Shown here in pieces: positions 1-5,620 of a DNA stretch of 5,856 nucleotides. Source of the DNA: Bacteroidales bacterium (GTDB lineage Bacteria; Bacteroidota; Bacteroidia; Bacteroidales; Muribaculaceae); the NCBI GenBank assembly GCA_004557565.1, contig SFGS01000096.1, forward strand, positions 1-5,856, given 5' to 3'. Under the pieces are notes generated by a model. That model searched no databases, had not been told where the DNA came from, and saw nothing but the letters and a program-made list of their open reading frames with translations. Within the stretch, counting starts at the first letter, position 1. Every line of letters starts with the position of its first letter. The position numbers and the translations under genes are program-made.

Positions 1-223
1 AAATCGTTTTTGTGAGATTTGATACGACCTCCTTCCTGTAAATCATTTTATCATCAGGGGTTTTTCGCCGTGAAACGGCGAGCGGTTTTTATCCTTGGGC
101 AAAGTGGACAGCCCTCGCAAGAGGGTGGCGGTGGGATTGGGAGGTTGGCGGCATGGAAACTCGTTTCCAATGACGCAAAGCGCACAGTCGCACCACCAAA
201 TGCAAAGCATTCCACGTTGCCCC

Positions 224-306
224 AAGGCTGTTTTTTATGTTTTTGTTTTTGATTCCATTCACGATTCGGCAACATTGCATAATCTATCCCCAGGAATTTT
301 CCACTG
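224..306 (-). repeat. Dispersed repeat, copy A (inverted relative to 5750-5798)
   Basis: Read on the minus strand, 248-224 is identical over 25 nt to plus-strand 5774-5798 (core aacataaaaaacagcctt). A second block, 306-284 (begins cagtgg, ends ggggatag), matches 5750-5773 with a few mismatches and one indel. In this copy the two blocks are separated by 35 extra bases (249-283); in the other copy they abut. Beyond the 25-nt block both copies have a small hairpin at a similar place (199-211 here). Two blocks in the same order suggest two members of one repeat family rather than a chance A-rich match. Outer boundaries cannot be set from two copies. Confidence 0.6.
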
Positions 307-335
307 AAGCGCCGCAACGACAACACCATAACGTA

Positions 336-399
336 GGGACATGCCTTCGGCATGTTTCAATCGCAACACAACATCGAAACATTTCAAAGGCATGTTCCC
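336..399. repeat. Imperfect palindrome with alternative pairings
   Basis: Bases 336-347 (gggacatgcctt) pair with 387-399 (aaggcatgttccc) as 12 base pairs with one bulged t at 396. Inside, 353-358 (tgtttc) pairs with 376-381 (gaaaca). The left arm can instead form a tight local hairpin, 339-345/349-355, a 7-bp stem with loop ttc, which excludes the long form. It lies 20 bases past the stop codon of the glycosyltransferase. It could act as an RNA-stabilising or terminator-like structure, but no T-run follows on the minus strand. Confidence 0.5.
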
Positions 400-418
400 A
401 CAAAGTGATGGCAATTTG

Positions 419-1399
419 TTAGAAGCAGTGGAGGGTGTGGGTGAGCACTGTGCGGCCGAGAAGGGAGAGAATGATGGCCACCTTGTTGCGTAGGCGCACG
501 TTGCCGTCGGCAAAGCACGATCGGCGCAAGCGCAGAATGCCTTCCCAACTGCGTGTGGTGATAGGCGCAAATTGCTCATCGTGCAGCGGTGCCAACCGAA
601 GCATATTGAAGTAGGCGCTGAGCAGGCGACTGCGTATGGCTTTGAGATGCTGCGGAAACTCGTGTGGCGCACGGCGTTCGAGGTCTTCGAGAATGTCGAG
701 AATGTGCGCACGGCGCGAATTGAATGTGGTGATGATACTGCCTTGGCGCTGGCGATAGTAATACAGGCGCTGAGGGGTGAACGCCACGGTTTGGGAGTTT
801 TGCATCACTGGCATCAGCACGGCAAGGTCTTCGTAGAGCATTCCCACCGGGAATCGCACATCACGAAAAACGCTGGCATCGTAGAGGCGCGCGCATACCG
901 ATTGCGTGAGTCCTTTTCTTTGGTAAAAGATATGGTTGGCAGCTTCTGCTGCGGTATAAGTACGAGAATGACTTGCATCGTCGGGCTTTGGCACTGCATC
1001 GCCATCGGCATAAAGGTGCCACCCACAGAGTGCTGCCTGTGCCCTACTCTCTTGAATGAGCTGGCAAAGCACCTCCACATACTGCGGAGCGATAAAATCA
1101 TCGCTATCCACAAAGGTTACATAACGGCCTGTGGCATGATCGAGAGCGGTGTTGCGTGCGGCACTCAATCCGCCGTTGGGCTGATGCACCACACGGAAAC
1201 GATTGTCGTGCGACGCCCATTCGTCTGCTATGTTGCCGCTGTCGTCGGTGCTGCCGTCGTCCACCACAATCACCTCCAAATGGGCATACGACTGGCTGGC
1301 AATGCTCTGCAAGCACTGCTGCAAATACGCGCCCACATTATACACAGGCACAATCACAGAAACCAACGCCTCTTTCACACCGAAAAATTTAATTCTCAC
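419..1399 (-). CDS. Family 2 glycosyltransferase (GT-A fold)
   Basis: This is probably a cytoplasmic or membrane-associated enzyme that transfers a sugar from a nucleotide-sugar donor during capsule, exopolysaccharide or O-antigen-type glycan synthesis. Reading from the GTG at 1399 (326 residues), the N-terminal half is a classic GT2 domain: VIVPVYN at 15-21, VVDDGSTD at 45-52 (nucleotide-sugar binding), GGLSAARN at 76-83, the metal-binding DSDD at 98-101 and an YED motif at 189-191 that should supply the catalytic base. The C-terminal part (about 200-326) is helical-looking and basic, with no clear membrane span. There is no ATG near the start. Candidates are GTG at 1399, which falls inside an inverted-repeat arm, and GTG at 1378, giving 319 residues beginning MKEALVSVIVPVYN; an in-frame stop lies just upstream of 1399. 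I prefer 1378 slightly on family grounds. Donor and acceptor cannot be told from sequence, and no other glycan gene is in view. Confidence 0.9.
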   Translation of the reverse strand: MRIKFFGVKEALVSVIVPVYNVGAYLQQCLQSIASQSYAHLEVIVVDDGSTDDSGNIADEWASHDNRFRVVHQPNGGLSAARNTALDHATGRYVTFVDSDDFIAPQYVEVLCQLIQESRAQAALCGWHLYADGDAVPKPDDASHSRTYTAAEAANHIFYQRKGLTQSVCARLYDASVFRDVRFPVGMLYEDLAVLMPVMQNSQTVAFTPQRLYYYRQRQGSIITTFNSRRAHILDILEDLERRAPHEFPQHLKAIRSRLLSAYFNMLRLAPLHDEQFAPITTRSWEGILRLRRSCFADGNVRLRNKVAIILSLLGRTVLTHTLHCF

Positions 1400-1420
1400 A
1401 CAGATTCAACAAATTCAACA
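1395..1420 (+). repeat. Lower arm of the inverted repeat bounding the GxxExxY cassette
   Basis: The 26 bases from ctcacacagattcaac onward equal the reverse complement of 1957-1982 at 25 of 26 positions, with one a/g difference. The arm is itself built from a repeated attcaaca unit, and a related 15-nt direct repeat (aattcaacagaattt) follows at 1412-1426 and 1429-1443. The GTG at 1399 that could start the glycosyltransferase lies inside this arm. Together the two arms bracket the GxxExxY gene. Confidence 0.75.
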
Positions 1421-1430
1421 GAATTTTTAA

Positions 1431-1465
1431 TTCAACAGAATTTATTGCTCTGCTGTTTTGTTGAA
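1431..1465 (-). terminator. Possible stem-loop after the GxxExxY gene
   Basis: Bases 1431-1440 (ttcaacagaa) pair with 1456-1465 (ttttgttgaa) over 10 bp including one G-T wobble, with a 15-nt loop. It sits about 30 bases downstream of the GxxExxY stop on the minus strand. On the 3' side the sequence runs ttaaaaattc rather than a T-run, so intrinsic termination is doubtful. It may only reflect the repeated attcaaca units of this region. Confidence 0.3.
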
Positions 1466-1494
1466 AATATGTATAGGGATTGATATTTTAGCAT

Positions 1495-1893
1495 TTATCT
1501 CATTTTATAGGCTACCCTCTTTATGCCATTTCTAATATCATTCACATTGAAATTGATTAGCAATCCTAAAGGCTTATCACAGAGTTTGAGGTAAGTGAAA
1601 AGTTGCTTTTGATGGACAGCCTTAAATTCATCTACTGATTTCAGTTCAACAATCACCAAATCATTGACGATGATGTCAAGTCGCAAATCAAGCCCAAGAG
1701 GTTGACCATCGTAGATGATATCAACCTTTTGCTGGTTTTGGGCTTGAAAACCCGCTTTTCGCAATTCAATCATCATTGCTTTTTCATAAACGGATTCCAG
1801 CAGTCCAGGGCCAAGCACATTATGCACCTTCATAGCACAAGCAATGATATTGAAGGAGATTTGGTTGATATGTTGTTGCTCTAAATCGGTCAT
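1495..1893 (-). CDS. GxxExxY family protein (PD-(D/E)XK nuclease-like)
   Basis: This is a 132-residue protein of the GxxExxY family, which is grouped with the PD-(D/E)XK nuclease superfamily. Its cellular role is not established to my knowledge. The family motif is intact: G30, E33 and Y36 in GPGLLESVYE. The nuclease-like acidic residues are present too: D73 in RLDIIV, and E83 and K85 in VELK, followed by HQKQL at 95-99. An open frame extends upstream to 2004, but those extra 37 residues (HTDSTDST and following) only translate the flanking repeat and overlap the cysS end. I therefore start at the ATG at 1893, which gives the usual family length. That ATG lies in a 7-bp hairpin. There is no clear promoter or Shine-Dalgarno sequence. 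The gene sits alone between cysS and the glycosyltransferase, inside a pair of 26-bp inverted repeats, which suggests it arrived as a cassette. No signal peptide or membrane segment is seen. Confidence 0.9.
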   Translation of the reverse strand: MTDLEQQHINQISFNIIACAMKVHNVLGPGLLESVYEKAMMIELRKAGFQAQNQQKVDIIYDGQPLGLDLRLDIIVNDLVIVELKSVDEFKAVHQKQLFTYLKLCDKPLGLLINFNVNDIRNGIKRVAYKMR

Positions 1894-1907
1894 TTTGCCA
1901 CAAAATG
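1891..1907 (-). promoter_or_regulatory. Hairpin enclosing the GxxExxY start codon
   Basis: Bases 1891-1897 (cattttg) and 1901-1907 (caaaatg) are perfect reverse complements with a 3-nt loop (cca). In the minus-strand RNA the ATG start codon forms the 3' end of this 7-bp stem. A stem here could limit translation initiation. It is A/U-rich and short, so the effect may be modest, and regulation is inference only. Confidence 0.4.
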
Positions 1908-1910
1908 TGA

Positions 1911-1981
1911 TATAAAAAAAATCACACAGATTCACAGGCTCAATTTCTCTGTTTTTTGTTGAATCTGTTGAATCTGTGTGA
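1911..1981 (-). terminator. Probable intrinsic terminator of cysS, built from the flanking repeat
   Basis: On the minus strand, 1981-1969 (tcacacagattca) pairs perfectly with 1934-1922 over 13 bp. A further 3 bp (cag/ctg) follow after one bulged base. The stem is followed at once by eight T residues (read from plus 1914-1921). It begins 7 bases after the cysS stop codon, the right place for termination of cysS. The loop is long, about 30 nt, and the stem is only moderately GC-rich, so efficiency is uncertain. The upper half of the stem is the outer end of the upper inverted-repeat arm. Confidence 0.6.
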
Positions 1982-1982
1982 G
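1957..1982 (-). repeat. Upper arm of the inverted repeat bounding the GxxExxY cassette
   Basis: The reverse complement of these 26 bases matches 1395-1420 at 25 of 26 positions. It ends six bases from the cysS stop codon. The arms enclose 588 bp (1395-1982) holding only the GxxExxY gene. There is no transposase gene, and I see no clear target-site duplication outside the arms. Confidence 0.75.
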
Positions 1983-1988
1983 CCAATT

Positions 1989-3467
1989 TTATTTCACTTT
2001 CCATTCGAAGCCTTCTTTCGTGTCTTTTACGTCGAAGCCGGCTTCGTTCATCTTGTTGCGGATAAGGTCGGAAGTAGTCCAGTCTTTGTTGGCTTTGGCT
2101 GTCTTGCGGATGTCGAGCAGCAAGTCCACAGCCTTGCGGTAAGGCTCAAGGTTCACGCTACCAGCGTCGCCAGCCGAGTCGTCGCGCACACCGAGCACAT
2201 CGAAAAGGTAGGTTTGGAACACGCTCTTCAATTCGTCGATGTCGGCTTGCGTCATGGTGGCGTTGCCGTCGTTCACCTGATTGATTACCCTGCAAGCGTC
2301 GAACAGTGTGGCAATCACGTTTGGCGTGTTCAAGTCGTCGTTCATCGCTTCGGCGCAACGCTCGCGGTAGTTTTCGAGTTTAGCCGAGGTGGTGTCGGCG
2401 GCCTTGAGGTCGCAAAGTCGGTGCCAGCCGTCCATCATTCGCTCGTAAGCCTTTTCCGCAGCCTTGAGTGCTTCGTTCGAGAAGTCAACGGTGCCACGGT
2501 AGTGGGCCTGGAGAATAAAGAAGCGAATGGTCATTGGGGTGTAGGCTTGGTCGAGGCTTGGGTGGTCGCCGCTGAAGAACTGGGCGAGGGTGATGAAGTT
2601 GCCAAGCGATTTGCCCATCTTCTGACCGTTGATGGTAATCATATTGTTGTGCATCCAGTAGCGCACCATGTCTGAGCCCTGCGATGCCACAGCCTGCGCA
2701 ATCTCACATTCGTGGTGAGGGAACACGAGATCCATGCCGCCGCCGTGAATGTCGAAATGCTGGCCGAGGTACTTGCGTCCCATGGCAGTACATTCGCAGT
2801 GCCAACCTGGGAAACCGTCGCTCCAAGGCGATGGCCAACGCATGATATGCTCAGGCGATGCCTTTTTCCAGAGGGCGAAGTCGGCTTGGTTGCGCTTTTC
2901 GCCCACGCCGTCGAGTTTGCGGCTGGCATTGATGATGTCGTCGAGGTTGCGTCCCGACAACACGCCGTAGCGGTGGTCCTTGTTGTATTTTTCAATATCG
3001 AAATACACGCTGCCGTTGCTCTCGTAGGCATAGCCATTGTCGAGAATTTCCTTCACGAGTTGCTCTTGCTCGATGATGTGGCCTGTGGCGTGAGGTTCGA
3101 TGCTTGGTGGCAGCACATTGAGTTGGTCCATAGCCGCGTGGTAGCGGTTGGTATAGTATTGGGCTATTTCCATTGGCTCCAGCTGCTCAAGGCGTGCCTT
3201 CTTTTCAATCTTGTCGTCGCCTTCGTCGGCATCGTGCTCAAGGTGGCCAACGTCGGTGATGTTACGCACATAGCGCACCTTGTAGCCCAGCGACTTGAGG
3301 TAGCGGAACAGCACGTCGAATGTGATGGCTGGGCGCGTGTGACCAAGATGTGGGTCGCCGTAAACGGTTGGGCCGCACACATACATACCTACCGAGCCTT
3401 CGTTCAGTGGCACGAAGTGTTCCTTGCGACGAGTGAGCGTATTGTAGATAAATAATGGATGTTGCAT
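1989..3467 (-). CDS. cysS: Cysteinyl-tRNA synthetase (class I)
   Basis: This cytoplasmic enzyme joins cysteine to its tRNA using ATP (EC 6.1.1.16). The 492-residue length is normal. The class I signatures are intact: HLGH at 40-43 (HIGH motif) and KMGKS at 283-287 (KMSKS motif). The zinc site that selects cysteine is complete: C31 in YVCGPT, C224 in GWHCE, and H251 and E255 in FPHHECE. The C-terminal third (about 330-492) is the helical DALR and anticodon-binding region, ending FEWKVK. The ATG at 3467 gives the family-typical N-terminus with LTRRKEHFVPL. It is preceded by a 243-bp gap filled mainly by a long foldback and followed within 7 bases by a probable terminator, so it is likely a single-gene unit. 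I found no clear TAnnTTTG promoter or T-box leader upstream. Confidence 0.98.
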   Translation of the reverse strand: MQHPLFIYNTLTRRKEHFVPLNEGSVGMYVCGPTVYGDPHLGHTRPAITFDVLFRYLKSLGYKVRYVRNITDVGHLEHDADEGDDKIEKKARLEQLEPMEIAQYYTNRYHAAMDQLNVLPPSIEPHATGHIIEQEQLVKEILDNGYAYESNGSVYFDIEKYNKDHRYGVLSGRNLDDIINASRKLDGVGEKRNQADFALWKKASPEHIMRWPSPWSDGFPGWHCECTAMGRKYLGQHFDIHGGGMDLVFPHHECEIAQAVASQGSDMVRYWMHNNMITINGQKMGKSLGNFITLAQFFSGDHPSLDQAYTPMTIRFFILQAHYRGTVDFSNEALKAAEKAYERMMDGWHRLCDLKAADTTSAKLENYRERCAEAMNDDLNTPNVIATLFDACRVINQVNDGNATMTQADIDELKSVFQTYLFDVLGVRDDSAGDAGSVNLEPYRKAVDLLLDIRKTAKANKDWTTSDLIRNKMNEAGFDVKDTKEGFEWKVK

Positions 3468-3480
3468 AATTAATGGGGTT

Positions 3481-3670
3481 TTAACCCTAATCGGTCATTA
3501 GGTCTTGTGGTATTTCGGAGTTTTAGAAGAATGAATTTTGTTTGTATTTTAATGAGTGATAGCGAGCTATTACGAATTAAAAACAAGCAAAAGGCATCTT
3601 ATAAAAGCCGAAAGACCGCAAGAAGTAATAAAATAATCCTTACACGGCCTAATGACCGATTTGGGTTTAA
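3481..3670. repeat. Long near-continuous foldback (possible MITE or structured RNA) upstream of cysS
   Basis: Almost all of this stretch pairs with itself. The outer arms are 3481-3502 and 3648-3670 (cctaatgaccgatt perfect, then ggg and ttaa with one mismatch and one bulge). Moving inward: 3503-3511 with 3615-3623, 3513-3518 with 3608-3613, 3521-3525 with 3602-3606, 3527-3533 with 3595-3600 (one bulge), 3536-3545 with 3583-3592, 3547-3553 with 3576-3582, and the tip 3556-3563 with 3566-3573. I count about 70 base pairs. One arm carries about 24 unpaired AT-rich bases (3624-3647). Such complete symmetry is typical of a non-autonomous foldback or MITE insertion, or of a long hairpin RNA. No transposase and no informative target duplication are visible; a shared taatta at both edges is itself a palindrome. 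It separates DUF3467 from cysS and could end the upstream transcript. Confidence 0.7.
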
Positions 3671-3710
3671 TTATTCAATATGTGTGGTGAGTGAATGTGT
3701 GGCTATCGGA

Positions 3711-4049
3711 TTAAGCCTGGCCCTTTGGCAGAGGGAAATCGATGATGCCATCGTCGGCTGGACGGCCACTCGCTGGCACACGTTGCTTGATTTCGCCGAA
3801 AGTGGCTTCGTATTGCTGCACATTCTGTTGGAGAGCAAACATCAGTTGCTTTGCGTTTTCAGGCGTCATAATCACACGGCTCTGAACGCGCGCCTTTGGA
3901 GTGTTTGGCGCAAGGAGAATCATGTCGATGAAGAAATCGTTAGGTCCGTGGGTGATTACAGCCAAGTTGGCGTAGCGGCCTTGCATTTCTTCGTTTGGCA
4001 CTTCAATTTGAATTTGTTGTTGTTGGTTGTTGTCGTTGTTGTTTGCCAT
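3711..4049 (-). CDS. DUF3467 family protein
   Basis: This is a small soluble protein of 112 residues matching the DUF3467 pattern common in Bacteroidetes; its function is unknown. Residues 1-14 are a polar low-complexity head (MANNNDNNQQQQIQ) encoded by a GTT/TTG-rich tract at about 4008-4046. The conserved body follows: a strand ending in EVP, then GRYANLAVITHGPNDFFIDMI (24-44), a basic PKARVQSRVIMTPE segment (51-64) and an amphipathic helix NAKQLMFALQQNVQQYE (65-81). The tail is proline- and glycine-rich, ending LPKGQA. There is no signal peptide or membrane segment. It starts 42 bases after the lipoprotein gene and may be co-transcribed with it. The long foldback begins within about 40 bases of its stop codon and could end the transcript. 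The family is recognised by pattern only. Confidence 0.88.
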   Translation of the reverse strand: MANNNDNNQQQQIQIEVPNEEMQGRYANLAVITHGPNDFFIDMILLAPNTPKARVQSRVIMTPENAKQLMFALQQNVQQYEATFGEIKQRVPASGRPADDGIIDFPLPKGQA

Positions 4050-4091
4050 TGTTGTATGGTTTTGTTTGTTAATAATCTGTTTTTTATATGT

Positions 4092-4769
4092 TTATCGCTT
4101 CGTAATGCCGAAGCAGTAAGTTTTCTCTTTTGGATAAGTCAAATCCTCCACATGCACACGAATGGCGTGGCAGTTTTTGCGGCTGATGGCGGCACCCACG
4201 TAGAACGACCCGTAGCAAGTGCGCCAGAAGTAGGTGTTTTCAGCCCCTATCAGGTCGTGAATGAGGTGCACATCTATCGTGTCGCTGTTGAGCGTTGCGC
4301 GGTCGGCCATCATATACAGCGCACGCGCCTTGGTGGTGTATTCCACCTCGCATCGGAGGTTGATGTAATTGCCTGTGCGCCAAAGTGCGCCGAGCCTTAT
4401 CGGGTGCTTTGGATATTCCGCCACAGGCTTCACATTCACACGGAGCGAATCACTTGCCACGTTGCCATAGTTGAAGCCATACACCGTGATGCGGTGCGCC
4501 TCATCGGGCGCGGAGTAACTGAGCAGCACACGCTGCCCCACCTTGATATGCTCCGGCTCGTCCATCGCCGCCACCATGTCGATGGGCTCGGCATCTTCGG
4601 GACCGATATATTGCCATCGCGCCAATCCGTCGGCATATCCGAGGTAGGTGACGAAATCGTAGCGTCGTGCCTCCACTACATCGTCGTCGCCATCGCCGCT
4701 GTTGCAAGCCGAGAGCGCGCCAAGCATGGCTATCAGCACCACTGCGTATGTCCACCACCCTTTGAGCAT
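4092..4769 (-). CDS. NigD-like lipoprotein
   Basis: This is a 225-residue predicted lipoprotein. The N-terminus has a short basic start, a hydrophobic stretch (9-19) and the lipobox LSAC with C22 as the lipidated residue. NSGDGDDD follows directly, an acidic stretch of the kind associated with surface export of lipoproteins in Bacteroidetes. The rest resembles the NigD-like family: an N-terminal beta domain (about 36-112, with VGQRVLLSYS at 77-86) and a C-terminal beta domain opening at GNYINLRCEVEY (133-144). The family's function is not firmly known, and the assignment is by pattern; an unrelated Bacteroidales lipoprotein is possible. The ATG at 4769 lies 11 bases after the lolD stop and has an aaaagga-like ribosome site, unusual for this group. 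This points to co-transcription with lolD, which is apt because Lol machinery moves lipoproteins to the outer membrane. No GTP-binding or enzyme motif is seen. Confidence 0.7.
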   Translation of the reverse strand: MLKGWWTYAVVLIAMLGALSACNSGDGDDDVVEARRYDFVTYLGYADGLARWQYIGPEDAEPIDMVAAMDEPEHIKVGQRVLLSYSAPDEAHRITVYGFNYGNVASDSLRVNVKPVAEYPKHPIRLGALWRTGNYINLRCEVEYTTKARALYMMADRATLNSDTIDVHLIHDLIGAENTYFWRTCYGSFYVGAAISRKNCHAIRVHVEDLTYPKEKTYCFGITKR

Positions 4770-4780
4770 ATTCCTTTTTC

Positions 4781-5461
4781 TTATACGATAATCTCGCTTT
4801 CAGGCTCTGGTGTCACTATCAGTCCGTCGCGCATGTGAAGCACACGGTCGGTGTCGCCGGCAAGCGACTCGTCGTGCGTCACAATCACGAAAGTTTGCTT
4901 CATCTCGTCGCGCAGCGTGAAAAACAACTTGTGCAACTCCTGCTTGTTCTGCGTGTCGAGGCTGCCCGAAGGCTCGTCGGCAAGAATCACGGCAGGCTTG
5001 TTGATGAGCGCACGCGCCACAGCCACACGCTGGCGTTCGCCACCCGAAAGTTGGGCAGGCTTATGCTCAAAGCGGTCGGAAAGGTTCATATAACTGAGCA
5101 ATTCCTTGGCGCGGGCAAAGGCGTCGGAGCGCTTCTCACCACCGATAAGAGCCGGCATTGCCACATTTTCAAGCGTGGTAAACTCCGGGAGCAACTGGTG
5201 GAACTGAAACACAAAACCGATGTTACGGTTGCGGAATCGTGCAAGTTCCTTATCTTTAAGGGCCAGCACATCGGTGCCGTCGAACAGCACGCTACCGCTA
5301 TCAGGCTTGTCGAGCGTGCCGATAATTTGCAGCAGAGTGGTCTTACCTGCACCACTCGGCCCCACAATCGACACAATTTCGCCATCGCCGATAGTCACGC
5401 TCACCCCCTTGAGCACCTCAAGGTTGCCATATCGCTTAATAATATTCTTAACTTCAATCAT
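4781..5461 (-). CDS. lolD: LolD-type ABC transporter ATP-binding protein
   Basis: This is a 226-residue cytoplasmic ATPase subunit of the LolD/MacB-type group, which in LolCDE powers release of lipoproteins from the inner membrane. All motifs are intact: Walker A GPSGAGKT (34-41), Q-loop Q86 within VFQFHQLLPEFT (84-95), signature LSGGERQ (138-144), Walker B VILADEP (158-164) with E163, D-loop SGSLD (165-169) and switch H196 in IVTHD. The FQFHQLLPEFT stretch is characteristic of LolD. The reading frame stays open to 5611, but those extra 50 residues (rich in W, L, G, F and C) translate the tandem repeat. The ATG at 5461 (MIEVKNIIKRYGNLEVLKGV) gives the normal start and length. No membrane subunits (LolC/E) are in the window. 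A lipoprotein gene follows after 11 bases. Related ATPases of FtsE or MacB type are alternatives, but LolD fits best. Confidence 0.9.
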   Translation of the reverse strand: MIEVKNIIKRYGNLEVLKGVSVTIGDGEIVSIVGPSGAGKTTLLQIIGTLDKPDSGSVLFDGTDVLALKDKELARFRNRNIGFVFQFHQLLPEFTTLENVAMPALIGGEKRSDAFARAKELLSYMNLSDRFEHKPAQLSGGERQRVAVARALINKPAVILADEPSGSLDTQNKQELHKLFFTLRDEMKQTFVIVTHDESLAGDTDRVLHMRDGLIVTPEPESEIIV

Positions 5462-5482
5462 CTTCTCAAAAAAACTCACCTC

Positions 5483-5620
5483 CAAGCCCCAGCACAGCCA
5501 CCCAAAGCGCAGGCAAAAGCCCACCCAAAAGAGCGGCGGAAAGCCAAAGTCCACCCTTCCAAAGCACAGGCAAACCCCAATCAAAGGAGCGGTGGAAAGC
5601 CAAAGGCTCAAGCCCCAGCA
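5483..5620 (-). repeat. Degenerate tandem repeat, period about 57 bp, in the lolD leader
   Basis: Two near copies lie at 5502-5549 (48 bp) and 5559-5605 (47 bp). They share ccaaagc-caggcaaa, gagcgg-ggaaagccaaag and the spacing between, with a handful of substitutions and one deleted base. The flanks repeat too: caagccccagca is identical at 5483-5494 and 5609-5620. Shorter aaagccaaa-like pieces continue to about 5665. If transcription starts near 5669, the repeat lies within the lolD 5' leader. The mechanism or role is unknown. Confidence 0.65.

Larger units (their letters stand above)
1..418. other. Non-coding, palindrome-rich intergenic region downstream of the glycosyltransferase
   Basis: No convincing gene is present here: the short open frames have no recognisable protein character. 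The stretch instead carries a series of small perfect hairpins with 2- to 4-nt loops: 65-71/75-81 (tcgccgt, loop gaa), 112-116/121-125 (ccctc, loop gcaa), 154-160/163-169 (tggaaac, loop tc), 199-203/207-211 (aatgc, loop aaa) and 339-345/349-355 (acatgcc, loop ttc). It lies just past the stop codon of the glycosyltransferase, so it would be that gene's 3' trailer. No clean stem followed by a T-run is seen on the minus strand. Part of it (224-306) matches sequence at the other end of the window. A dispersed intergenic repeat is the likeliest explanation; a structured RNA is possible. Confidence 0.6.

Noticed and set aside
1395..1465. The repeated attcaaca units as a CRISPR-like array
   Set aside because: The repeats are short, irregularly spaced and lack distinct spacers, and no cas gene is present.
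572..1483. A 303-codon open frame on the plus strand opposite the glycosyltransferase
   Set aside because: It is an antisense shadow of a gene with intact GT2 motifs; the translated product is rich in H and C with no domain pattern.
1894..2004. A longer GxxExxY protein starting at 2004
   Set aside because: The extra residues translate the inverted-repeat arm and overlap the cysS 3' end; the start at 1893 gives the usual family length.
1956..3455. Long plus-strand frames opposite cysS (1956-2675 and 2712-3455)
   Set aside because: Both are antisense to a complete cysS gene and have no protein-like features of their own.
3467..3673. taatta at both edges of the foldback as a target-site duplication
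   Set aside because: The hexamer is its own reverse complement and AT-rich, and it partly overlaps the arm at 3668-3673, so its presence on both sides is not informative.
3507..4838. A 443-codon open frame on the plus strand
   Set aside because: It runs antisense through the foldback, DUF3467 and the lipoprotein gene, into the end of lolD. Its translation has no recognisable domain, while the minus-strand frames carry clear family motifs.
5462..5611. A 50-residue N-terminal extension of LolD, possibly hydrophobic
   Set aside because: It is the tandem repeat translated. LolD homologues begin at the MIEVKN-like start, and the ATPase subunit needs no membrane segment.
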